Shown in pieces: positions 1 through 5,163 of a stretch of DNA of 5,163 bases (position 1 is the stretch's first letter; each line of letters begins with the position of its first letter). The notes under the pieces were generated by a model. That model was not told the DNA's origin. It was given only the letters and a program-made list of their open reading frames with translations, and searched no databases. A program made the translations under genes and the position numbers. The DNA comes from Desulfosporosinus sp. UBA4726. Its GTDB lineage: Bacteria > Bacillota > Desulfitobacteriia > Desulfitobacteriales > Desulfitobacteriaceae. The stretch lies in the NCBI GenBank assembly GCA_002404215.1, contig DHJG01000117.1, forward strand, positions 356 through 5,518, read 5' to 3'.

Positions 1-1
1 T

Positions 2-148
2 GGAAACTGGAGTGAAAAAATCAGTAAAAAATTAGCTGATGTCTTAGCGCGCTGGCCCTATCATTCGGTGCAACCTAAGATGGTGACGGAACGAGAGGAC
101 TTGGAAGAGGAAAGGGACAGCATAATACGCTTACTCACTGAGATTTAA
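2..148 (+). CDS. C-terminal end of an unrecognised protein (5' truncated by window edge)
   Basis: An open frame enters from the left edge and ends at TAA 146-148, giving 48 residues. The piece begins GNWSEKISKKLADVLARW, continues with PYHSVQPKMVTERE and ends in a charged, probably helical tail (EDLEEERDSIIRLLTEI). It looks like a soluble protein end: it has no membrane segment and no cysteine or metal motif. I do not recognise the family. That it is coding is supported by the open frame and a protein-like composition (amphipathic Glu/Arg/Leu tail), but the piece is short. Its last 14 bases overlap the 3' end of the oppositely oriented transporter remnant. No clear terminator follows it. A short chance open frame cannot be excluded. 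Confidence 0.5.
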   Translation, partial: GNWSEKISKKLADVLARWPYHSVQPKMVTEREDLEEERDSIIRLLTEI

Positions 149-434
149 CATCAATAAGATCCAGAAAAAATAGAAACAACGGTATTCCGAAGAGCAAACC
201 CCATACTCCCATAAAATGTTCTGCCATGATTAAAACGATAAATGTGAAGAATATAGGCAGTTTTGTTTTGATTGACATAAGTGTTGGATTCAAGAAATAG
301 GTTTCGAGTGCATGTAGCGCGACAATCATGCCTAAGATATAGAGTATCTTTATTACCCCACCTAACTTGAAAGCTATGATTGAAGTTGTCAGAACGTAGA
401 ATTGATATGCTCCCCTTAATTTGAGGTAGACAGG
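135..434 (-). pseudogene. C-terminal remnant of an AI-2E (PerM/YdbI-type) family transporter
   Basis: Read on the minus strand, the frame is open from 434 down to a TGA at 135-137. The first ATG is at 329-327 and gives 64 residues, but homology-like sequence continues upstream of it (TSIIAFKLGGVIKILYILG), so that ATG is internal. The readable part has the hallmark C-terminus of AI-2E family exporters: a conserved HALETYFLNPTLMS stretch, then two hydrophobic helices (PIFFTFIVLIMAEHF and GVWGLLFGIPLFLFFLDLID). Intact members have roughly 330-400 residues with about eight membrane segments; here at most the last quarter remains. The frame is closed by a stop at 437-435. A neighbouring minus-strand frame at about 390-435 reads LPQIKGSISIL, resembling the segment expected just upstream, which suggests a frameshift. 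The N-terminal three quarters are absent, and the plus-strand MCP gene occupies that space. Family members are membrane permeases, some linked to AI-2 or other small-molecule export. This copy is very unlikely to be functional. Confidence 0.7.
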
Positions 435-473
435 TTAAATAATAAAAAATCTGTTAATTTTAAAGAGGGGGGC
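409..473 (+). other. Predicted nested hairpin in the intergenic region
   Basis: An outer stem pairs 409-416 (GCTCCCCT) with 466-473 (AGGGGGGC): eight pairs including one G-U. Inside it, 430-436 (ACAGGTT) pairs with 448-454 (AATCTGT): seven pairs including one G-U, closing an 11-nt A-rich loop. Both wobble pairs are G-U only if the plus strand is transcribed, which weakly favours a plus-strand RNA. The right arm contains the purine-rich AAAGAGGGGGG, which could serve as a ribosome binding site for an 11-codon ORF (480-515, MSVNRNNGEFS). There is no T-tract after it, so it does not look like a normal terminator. It overlaps the decayed edge of the transporter remnant and may be accidental. Confidence 0.3.
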
Positions 474-503
474 ATTTCCATGTCCGTTAATAGAAATAAT
501 GGA

Positions 504-532
504 GAATTTAGTTAAAATTCGGTGATTATAAT
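504..532 (+). promoter_or_regulatory. Candidate sigma-A promoter for the MCP gene
   Basis: A perfect TATAAT -10 box lies at 527-532. At the preferred 17-nt spacing the -35 position (504-509) reads GAATTT, a poor match to TTGACA. A TG at 523-524 sits close to, but not exactly at, the extended -10 position. Transcription would begin near 539-540 and leave a leader of about 140 nt before the ATG at 682. I looked for a motility-type sigma-D promoter (TAAA, 15 nt, GCCGATAT) and did not find one. The -10 is good; the whole promoter is only plausible. Confidence 0.4.
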
Positions 533-665
533 GTATATTGTAAAATAAATTAGTTTTTAGAAGGAAATAACAGAAAAATGTAGAAATGATATTTATTGAA
601 AGAGCAAAAACGCAGTCTATTAATGGACATTTGAAGAAGCAGTCTTATTTCGCAGAAATTGAAAT

Positions 666-672
666 AAAGGAG
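666..672 (+). promoter_or_regulatory. Ribosome binding site that sets the MCP start at 682
   Basis: AAAGGAG lies 9 nt before ATG 682, which is ideal for a Gram-positive gene. The longer in-frame ATG at 586 has only AAGGAA at 561-566, 19 nt away, which is too far. This site therefore decides the start. Confidence 0.85.
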
Positions 673-681
673 CCTATAACA

Positions 682-2712
682 ATGAAAATCAAAAGTATTC
701 AAGCCAAGTTACTACTGATCTTGTTGCCCCTCGTTTTTGTGGTTGTCAGTGTACTAGCTGGGGTTAGCTACTACCTTTCCAAACAATCTCTGACCAAGAG
801 CGTCGATCAAACGGCCATGGCGGTGGGAACTGACTATAGTAATCGTGTGCAAGACGATGTAGAACTGATGTTATCCCGACTGGAAGATTTGGGCAATCTC
901 CAGGAAATTCGTACGGGTACCGACAAAGTGCAGGTTGTCCAAGCCCTAGCGGAGGCCAAACAACGATTCAATACGTTTGATGCAGTCGTTTTGGTTGCGC
1001 CTGATGGGTCTGGGCTCACCAGCGCAGGAGTGACGGTTCCATACGGTGACCGTGAGTATTTTAAAAAAGTGATGAATACCAAGAAAGCGGTTGTATCAGA
1101 CCCTCTAGTTTCTAAGTCGACTGGAAAATTAGCAGTTGTCTTGGCGGTGCCAGTGATAAACAATGATAAGTTGACTGGGGTTCTGATCGGAACGTTTTCG
1201 GTGGAAAGACTTACGGCCTTGATCAAGGACTTGAAATTTTTAGACACAGGCTACGGCCAAATTGCCGATGATTCGGGTGTGATTATAGCTGATCCTATAC
1301 GTCCCCAAGTCATTGGCAAACTTAACCTTCTCGAGAAAAAAGTTAATCCAGAACTTAAGTTACCGCTAACGGAATTGGACGATCATCTCATTAGCCTTTT
1401 TAAGACGACAGTGGAGTCCAAGAAACAGTTAAAGGGATTATATTCCTTTGGCCTTGAGGCAAGCGTTGCCGTATTCACACCAATCGAGTTGCCCGGCGAT
1501 CAACACTGGATCATGATGGTGGAAGCGCCCGAAGTCGAGGCCACCCGAGAAACCGCTAGTCTGGCACGCATGATGCTGATAATTGCCATAGTATGTTTAC
1601 TTATCACGGCACTAGCCATTGTAATTGTTGCCAAAAGGTTCACAAAACCTATCTTGTTGATTCGAGACGAATGCCTACTCTTGGCCCACGGAGACTTCCA
1701 AGAGCGTGAGATACGAAATTTTTCTGCAGACGAGATTGGACAACTTGCGAATGGTTTTCATGGTATGAGGAAGAATTTGCGTGAACTGGTCACTAATGTC
1801 TACTCTCAATCTGAACAGTTAGCTGCTGCCAGTGAAGAGTTGACGGCCAGCGTTGAACAATCAGCACAGGCCTCAATCCAAGTAGCAACGTCAATCACCG
1901 AAGTGGCGACAGGTGCGGAAGAGCAATTGAGCGCAGTGGATGAAGCATCGGCTGTGGTTGAACAGATGTCAGCCAGCATCCAACAGGTTTCGGCGACAAC
2001 CAGTGAGGTGGCTGGACAATCACTTCAGGCTGCCAATAAGGCCAATGAAGGGAACAGTTCGGTTAGTAAAGCGGTCCATCAAATGGCACAGATTGAACAA
2101 ACGGTTAACACCTCTGCCAAAGCAGTCGCCGATTTGGGTGAACGCTCTAAGGAAATTGGGCAGATCGTTGTTACCATCTCAGGAATCGCCGAGCAGACCA
2201 ATTTATTGGCACTCAACGCGGCTATTGAGGCTGCGCGGGCCGGTGAACAGGGTCGTGGTTTCGCCGTAGTGGCTGAAGAAGTGCGCAAACTGGCCGAACA
2301 GTCTCAGGAAGCAACAAAGCAAATCTCCTCCCTGATTGGCGAAATTCAGGGAGACACGGATCAAGCTGTTCTGGCCATGGACAGTGGCACCCGGGAAGTC
2401 CAGTTGGGAGCAGAAGTAGTTAACGCTGCTGGACTAGCATTCCAGGAAATCACTTGGTTAGTAAGCCAAGTATCTGATCAGGTGAAGGAGATATCTCAGA
2501 CCATAGAGCAGATGGCTATTGGTAGCCAACAAATTGTAGGATCAGTGAATAAGATCGATACATTGAGTAAGAAAGTGACAGGAGAGGCCCAGTCAGTATC
2601 GGCGGCAACTGAGGAACAATCGGCATCCATGGAAGAAATCGCCTCTTCTAGCCAGAGCCTTGCCATACTAGCCCAGAATCTTCAGGAAGCTGTTAGCAAA
2701 TTTCAAGTTTAG
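682..2712 (+). CDS. Methyl-accepting chemotaxis protein with dCache sensor domain
   Basis: Complete 676-residue membrane chemoreceptor. It should sense a ligand outside the cell and control CheA kinase through CheW in polar receptor arrays. Domains in order: short basic N-terminus and membrane segment 1 (about 9-31); extracytoplasmic double-Cache sensor (about 35-285) with a DREYF motif at 123-127 in the membrane-distal half and DDSGVIIADP at 196-205 opening the proximal half; membrane segment 2 (about 297-318); HAMP (about 319-370, with TKPI and DEIG); then the coiled-coil signalling domain. The hairpin tip is EQTNLLALNAAIEAARAGE (504-522), followed by GRGFAVVAEEVRKLAEQS. Probable methylation segments are the Glu/Gln/Ala/Ser-rich stretches near 412-435 and 636-656. 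Arm lengths of about 150 residues fit the long 44-heptad class common in Firmicutes (inference). It ends VSKFQV, without an NWETF-like CheR/CheB tether. The canonical amino-acid-binding Cache signature (R-x-W-Y) is not exact here (R-E-Y-F), so the ligand is unknown. The 32 codons upstream of 682 are in frame but lack a ribosome binding site and are not membrane or sensor sequence. Confidence 0.95.
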   Translation: MKIKSIQAKLLLILLPLVFVVVSVLAGVSYYLSKQSLTKSVDQTAMAVGTDYSNRVQDDVELMLSRLEDLGNLQEIRTGTDKVQVVQALAEAKQRFNTFDAVVLVAPDGSGLTSAGVTVPYGDREYFKKVMNTKKAVVSDPLVSKSTGKLAVVLAVPVINNDKLTGVLIGTFSVERLTALIKDLKFLDTGYGQIADDSGVIIADPIRPQVIGKLNLLEKKVNPELKLPLTELDDHLISLFKTTVESKKQLKGLYSFGLEASVAVFTPIELPGDQHWIMMVEAPEVEATRETASLARMMLIIAIVCLLITALAIVIVAKRFTKPILLIRDECLLLAHGDFQEREIRNFSADEIGQLANGFHGMRKNLRELVTNVYSQSEQLAAASEELTASVEQSAQASIQVATSITEVATGAEEQLSAVDEASAVVEQMSASIQQVSATTSEVAGQSLQAANKANEGNSSVSKAVHQMAQIEQTVNTSAKAVADLGERSKEIGQIVVTISGIAEQTNLLALNAAIEAARAGEQGRGFAVVAEEVRKLAEQSQEATKQISSLIGEIQGDTDQAVLAMDSGTREVQLGAEVVNAAGLAFQEITWLVSQVSDQVKEISQTIEQMAIGSQQIVGSVNKIDTLSKKVTGEAQSVSAATEEQSASMEEIASSSQSLAILAQNLQEAVSKFQV

Positions 2713-2806
2713 ACAAGGAAGTAGCTTAGGAGAATTAGATTAAAAACGGATATGCAAAGATGAGTAATGGAACTTCTGTAATTCAATAAATAAGTGACAG
2801 TAAGAA

Positions 2807-2848
2807 ATCAAAGGGGTATCTGGCTTTTCAACTAGAAACCCCTTTGAT
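2807..2848 (+). terminator. Terminator-like hairpin after the MCP gene
   Basis: A perfect 11-bp inverted repeat pairs ATCAAAGGGGT (2807-2817) with ACCCCTTTGAT (2838-2848). After one A-A mismatch the stem continues for five more pairs (TCTGG 2819-2823 with CTAGA 2832-2836, one G-U), leaving an 8-nt loop. It starts 94 nt past the MCP stop. The following tract (CTATTTC) is only weakly T-rich, so intrinsic termination may be inefficient. It could alternatively act as an mRNA 3'-end stabiliser. It separates the MCP and GGDEF transcription units. Confidence 0.6.
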
Positions 2849-2929
2849 CTATTTCAGGACTTATATCGAGTGATCAACACGTTGGATGTCATTGGTCAGT
2901 GTATAATTGTATAAATGTTTTTGGAATAG

Positions 2930-2958
2930 TTGATAAACTATTATGTTTTGTATAGTAT
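2930..2958 (+). promoter_or_regulatory. Candidate sigma-A promoter for the PAS-GGDEF gene
   Basis: TTGATA (2930-2935, five of six matches to TTGACA), a 17-nt spacer, then TAGTAT (2953-2958, four of six matches to TATAAT). An overlapping TATAGT lies at 2951-2956 and a TATAAA at 2956-2961. Transcription would start near 2965 and give a leader of about 178 nt. It lies just downstream of the terminator-like hairpin, as expected for an independent unit. Confidence 0.4.
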
Positions 2959-3040
2959 AAAACGGATAGGGACAATGTATAACCAAATTCTCTATTGGTG
3001 GAGTTATTAGGTAGGCAGAAGACACTCTCAGTTTTAGAAA

Positions 3041-3106
3041 ATTCTACAGACTATTTTGTCTATAGAATCAGATAGTCTTATATTCATTTCATTTTTAAAA
3101 TTCTAT
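3041..3106 (+). promoter_or_regulatory. Leader with mutually exclusive hairpins before the PAS-GGDEF gene
   Basis: Hairpin A pairs ATTCTA 3041-3046 with TAGAAT 3063-3068, and after a C-A mismatch AGAC 3048-3051 with GTCT 3058-3061, around a 6-nt loop. Hairpin B pairs AGACTAT 3048-3054 with ATAGTCT 3072-3078. Hairpin C pairs ATAGAAT 3062-3068 with ATTCTAT 3100-3106. A shares strands with both B and C, so it cannot coexist with either, and B crosses C. The choice is possible because AAAATTCTA occurs twice, at 3038-3046 and 3097-3105. The region ends about 20 nt before the ribosome binding site. Chance pairing in AT-rich DNA is a real alternative. Confidence 0.3.
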
Positions 3107-3126
3107 GCAGGAAGCAGGATAACTTT

Positions 3127-3131
3127 GGAGG
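3127..3131 (+). promoter_or_regulatory. Ribosome binding site for the TTG start at 3143
   Basis: GGAGG (within TTTGGAGGAA) lies 11 nt before TTG 3143, slightly long but acceptable. An in-frame TAA at 3134-3136 excludes any earlier start, and the first in-frame ATG (3248) would remove the N-terminal membrane segment. Confidence 0.7.
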
Positions 3132-3142
3132 AATAATCTATT

Positions 3143-5163
3143 TTGAAGATAACTAGGAAATCCTTGCTTAGCTCATTCATAACGATTAGGAAAAAGCGAA
3201 TTCTTGTGTTGGTGTTGGTATTGTTAGGGATTTTGGGCTTAATATATATGCGTTATACTTGGACTTCAACAAATCTAGTAGCTTCTGATTATGCAATGAC
3301 GATAGCTAGAACGGCAGAGACTTCACTCCCGGAAAATGCAATTAGCTGGATGGAGAATCCAAGTAAGAACGATAGCGAAACAATTCAGTACCAACAAATC
3401 AAAAGCAACCTGCAGAATTTGGTAAGCATTAACCAAACTATTGAGTTTGCTTACATATATGTAGAAAGAGATAGTAAACTGTATTTCATGGCCGATTCTG
3501 AAGTGGTCGATTCTAGGGTCTATTCGCCCTCAGGGCTGGAGTATGCGGAAGCGGATAAGGTTTATAGGGAGCCGTTCAAAGATGGAAAATCTATAATCAC
3601 TAATCCTGTAACCGATCGTTGGGGAACATGGGTTAGTGTTCTAGTACCAATAAAAGATGTTGAGACAGGCCAGGTCAGAGCAGTGCTCGGAATGGATTAT
3701 CCTGCGAAAATGTGGAGTAATCCGGCACTTTATAACACGCTGCAGGCGGGTATAGTTGTGTTGACCATGGCGTTGTTGATCTTGGCACTTTTTTGGATAT
3801 CAATGAAGAATGAGGTCGTTAAAGCCGAAGGTCACAAACTAATTTTAGTAAATGAAAATTTAGATAACTTATTTAATTCGATCGATGACCTTTTATACGT
3901 TGTTGATAAACAAGGCAAAATCTTGCATGTGAATAGCTCGGTCTATAAGAGATTAGGTTATTCTGAAGACGAACTTATTGGCAAATCGGTGTTACTGCTG
4001 CATCCAGAAAACAGAAGAGAGGAACCGAACAGTTCTGTCATCGATACATTATCAAACAAAGTTCATTATCTAATACCTGTAATCACAAAATATGGCCAAG
4101 AAATTCCTGTTGAAACACATATCACAGAGGGGGAATGGAACGGAGAACGTGTGTCATTTGGGGTTATGAAGGATATATCAGCTATTACTAGGTCGGAAGA
4201 AAAGTTTTCAAAGGCATTCAATTCAGTCTCTGTTTTAATGGAGATTACAAGACTCGAGGATTCACGTTATCTTGATGTTAATGATGCATTTCTAGAAACA
4301 CTGGGTTTCGATAGAGCGGAAGTTATCGGGAGGAAATCATCAGATCTTAATGTATACTTTGATGGGGAACGAAACACAATTGATGAAGTTTTAGAATCAG
4401 CGGGTAAAGTGCATAACCTTGAAGTGTCCATTAGAGGAAGGGATGGTTCGGTACATACTTGTATTTGCAGTGCGGAGTACATAACTATTGGAGAGACTCC
4501 TTGTTTACTCAAATCTCTAACAGACATTACTATACGCAAAGAGATTGAAGAGGAATTGATAAAATCTGAACAAAAGTACAAATTACTTTTCTCAGCAATG
4601 AATGATGCGTTTTCTCATCAAAGTATCATTTGTGATGAGCTTGGTAAAGCAATCGACTACCGATTTATTACCACAAATTCTTCATTCGAAACCATGACGG
4701 GTCTGAAATCAGACGCTATTATTGGGAAAAGCGCTAGCGAAGTTTTGCCAGGCGTAGATCAGGCCGTGATTGAAATCTACGGAAGGGTTGCCATAACAGG
4801 TGAATCGGCCCATTTCAATACTTTCTCAACAGTGTTGAATAAGTATTTTGAAGTTAAAGCATATAGCCCGTCTTCCAATGAATTTGCTACAATTTACATG
4901 GATATCACAGAACGTGTCGAAAATGAAAAAAACATTCACTATTTGAACTATCATGATGTGCTGACAGGATTATACAATCGAAGGTTTTATGAAGAAGAAA
5001 TTAGACGGTTAAACACTGAAAGGAATCTTCCAATATCCTTGATTTTTGGGGATGTTAATGGCTTAAAGCTAATTAATGATGCATTTGGGCATCTTAAAGG
5101 AGATGAACTTTTGCAGAAAGCCGCACGGGCTATTCGAAGTACCTGTAGAACAGATGATATTGT
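3143..5163 (+). CDS. Membrane sensor with three PAS domains and GGDEF domain (3' truncated by window edge)
   Basis: Open frame of 673 codons plus two bases, starting at TTG and still open at the right edge. Domains in order: basic N-terminus; membrane segment 1 (about 19-36); extracytoplasmic sensor (about 38-199) with the motifs MADSEVVDSRVYSPSG (116-131) and TDRWGTWVSVLVPIKD (157-172), ending AVLGMDYPAKMW; membrane segment 2 (about 200-220); PAS1 (about 238-350); PAS2 (about 353-466, including ITRLEDSRYLDVNDAFLETL); PAS3 (about 476-592, ending MDITERVE); then the start of a GGDEF domain (about 600 on, HDVLTGLYNRRFYEEE). In GGDEF proteins this domain makes c-di-GMP from two GTP. The first half-site reads GDVNGLKLINDAFGH: the metal-binding Asp (637) and the Asn-Asp pair (645-646) are kept. 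The window stops about where ARxGGDEF should begin, so activity cannot be judged. This GDVNGLKLIND variant is often found in clostridial proteins with a C-terminal HD-GYP phosphodiesterase, so the full protein may be bifunctional (inference). PAS2 carries a Cys-x-Cys (440, 442); no heme or flavin signature is evident. It is probably transcribed separately from the MCP. Confidence 0.9.
   Translation, partial: MKITRKSLLSSFITIRKKRILVLVLVLLGILGLIYMRYTWTSTNLVASDYAMTIARTAETSLPENAISWMENPSKNDSETIQYQQIKSNLQNLVSINQTIEFAYIYVERDSKLYFMADSEVVDSRVYSPSGLEYAEADKVYREPFKDGKSIITNPVTDRWGTWVSVLVPIKDVETGQVRAVLGMDYPAKMWSNPALYNTLQAGIVVLTMALLILALFWISMKNEVVKAEGHKLILVNENLDNLFNSIDDLLYVVDKQGKILHVNSSVYKRLGYSEDELIGKSVLLLHPENRREEPNSSVIDTLSNKVHYLIPVITKYGQEIPVETHITEGEWNGERVSFGVMKDISAITRSEEKFSKAFNSVSVLMEITRLEDSRYLDVNDAFLETLGFDRAEVIGRKSSDLNVYFDGERNTIDEVLESAGKVHNLEVSIRGRDGSVHTCICSAEYITIGETPCLLKSLTDITIRKEIEEELIKSEQKYKLLFSAMNDAFSHQSIICDELGKAIDYRFITTNSSFETMTGLKSDAIIGKSASEVLPGVDQAVIEIYGRVAITGESAHFNTFSTVLNKYFEVKAYSPSSNEFATIYMDITERVENEKNIHYLNYHDVLTGLYNRRFYEEEIRRLNTERNLPISLIFGDVNGLKLINDAFGHLKGDELLQKAARAIRSTCRTDDI

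Larger units (their letters stand above)
2713..3142. other. 430-bp intergenic region, no gene seen
   Basis: AT-rich DNA between the MCP and the GGDEF gene. It holds a terminator-like hairpin (2807-2848), a candidate promoter (2930-2958) and a leader with competing hairpins (3041-3106). Open frames here are tiny, for example a 9-codon frame from ATG 2760, and have no well-placed ribosome binding site. An isolated TATAAT at 2902-2907 lacks a -35 partner. A small hairpin ACCAA/TTGGT (2982-2986/2995-2999) is weak. I found none of the conserved motifs of the c-di-GMP-I or c-di-GMP-II riboswitches. Confidence 0.7.

Noticed and set aside
272..300. TTGACA at 272-277 as a -35 box
   Set aside because: The -10 position at 17 nt reads AAATAG, and the hexamer lies within codons of the transporter remnant.
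541..681. Possible c-di-GMP riboswitch in the MCP leader (GAAAGAGCAAAAACGCAG looks vaguely GEMM-like)
   Set aside because: The conserved GGCAAACC and ACGCAAAGCC elements and the paired P2/P3 stems with the tetraloop receptor are absent.
834..1247. 137-codon open frame on the minus strand inside the MCP gene
   Set aside because: It lies opposite the well-supported dCache coding sequence, has no recognisable domain and is a shadow frame.
1940..2288. Open frames on both strands within the MCP signalling domain
   Set aside because: The composition is low-information (Arg/Pro-rich or Ala/Ser-rich mirror of the MCP codons), and the conserved MCP signalling sequence explains this region fully.
2760..2789. 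Nine-codon ORF after the MCP stop
   Set aside because: It is too short, has no well-spaced ribosome binding site and resembles nothing known.
2902..2907. Perfect TATAAT as an alternative -10 for the GGDEF gene
   Set aside because: No reasonable -35 lies 16-18 nt upstream; the position reads ACGTTG. The 2930-2958 candidate has a better -35.
4267..4581. 104-codon minus-strand open frame
   Set aside because: It is antisense to the PAS2 coding sequence, has no ribosome binding site or family resemblance, and is a shadow.
1..5163. CRISPR array, insertion sequence ends, tRNA or rRNA genes
   Set aside because: No regularly spaced repeats, transposase motifs or structural RNA signatures were seen on either strand.

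Overview
The window looks like chromosomal DNA of a low-to-moderate GC Gram-positive bacterium. The likely group is the anaerobic Clostridia, and a Peptococcaceae/Desulfosporosinus-like lineage would fit. The reasons are strong GGAGG-type ribosome binding sites, a TTG start, AT-rich intergenic DNA, and the style of the sensory proteins: an MCP ending without a CheR-binding pentapeptide and a multi-PAS GGDEF protein of clostridial type. The genus is inference and no marker gene is present.

Layout: (1) 2-148 (+) is the last 48 codons of an unrecognised gene that enters from the left. (2) 135-434 (-) is a headless remnant of an AI-2E/PerM-family membrane transporter that overlaps it tail to tail. 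Only the C-terminal part is readable; the rest has been lost or replaced. (3) 435-681 is a noncoding stretch with a predicted nested hairpin (409-473), a candidate promoter and a leader of about 140 nt. (4) 682-2712 (+) is a complete 676-residue transmembrane methyl-accepting chemotaxis protein with an extracytoplasmic dCache sensor, HAMP and signalling domain. Its start is better placed at 682 than at the longer in-frame 586. (5) 2713-3142 is a gap with a terminator-like hairpin, a candidate promoter and a leader that can fold into competing hairpins. (6) 3143-5163 (+) begins with TTG and runs off the right edge. It encodes a membrane-anchored sensor with an extracytoplasmic domain, three PAS domains and the first half of a GGDEF domain, and is cut just before the GGDEF signature.

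Functionally this is a signal-transduction island. A chemoreceptor that would feed CheA/CheW lies beside a probable c-di-GMP enzyme, a common pairing for controlling motility versus sessile life. The two genes appear to be separate transcription units. No CRISPR, insertion sequence, tRNA, rRNA or recognisable c-di-GMP riboswitch was seen. I found no convincing new biological system. The most curious points are the competing hairpins ahead of the GGDEF gene, the decayed transporter remnant and the non-standard GGDEF half-site.
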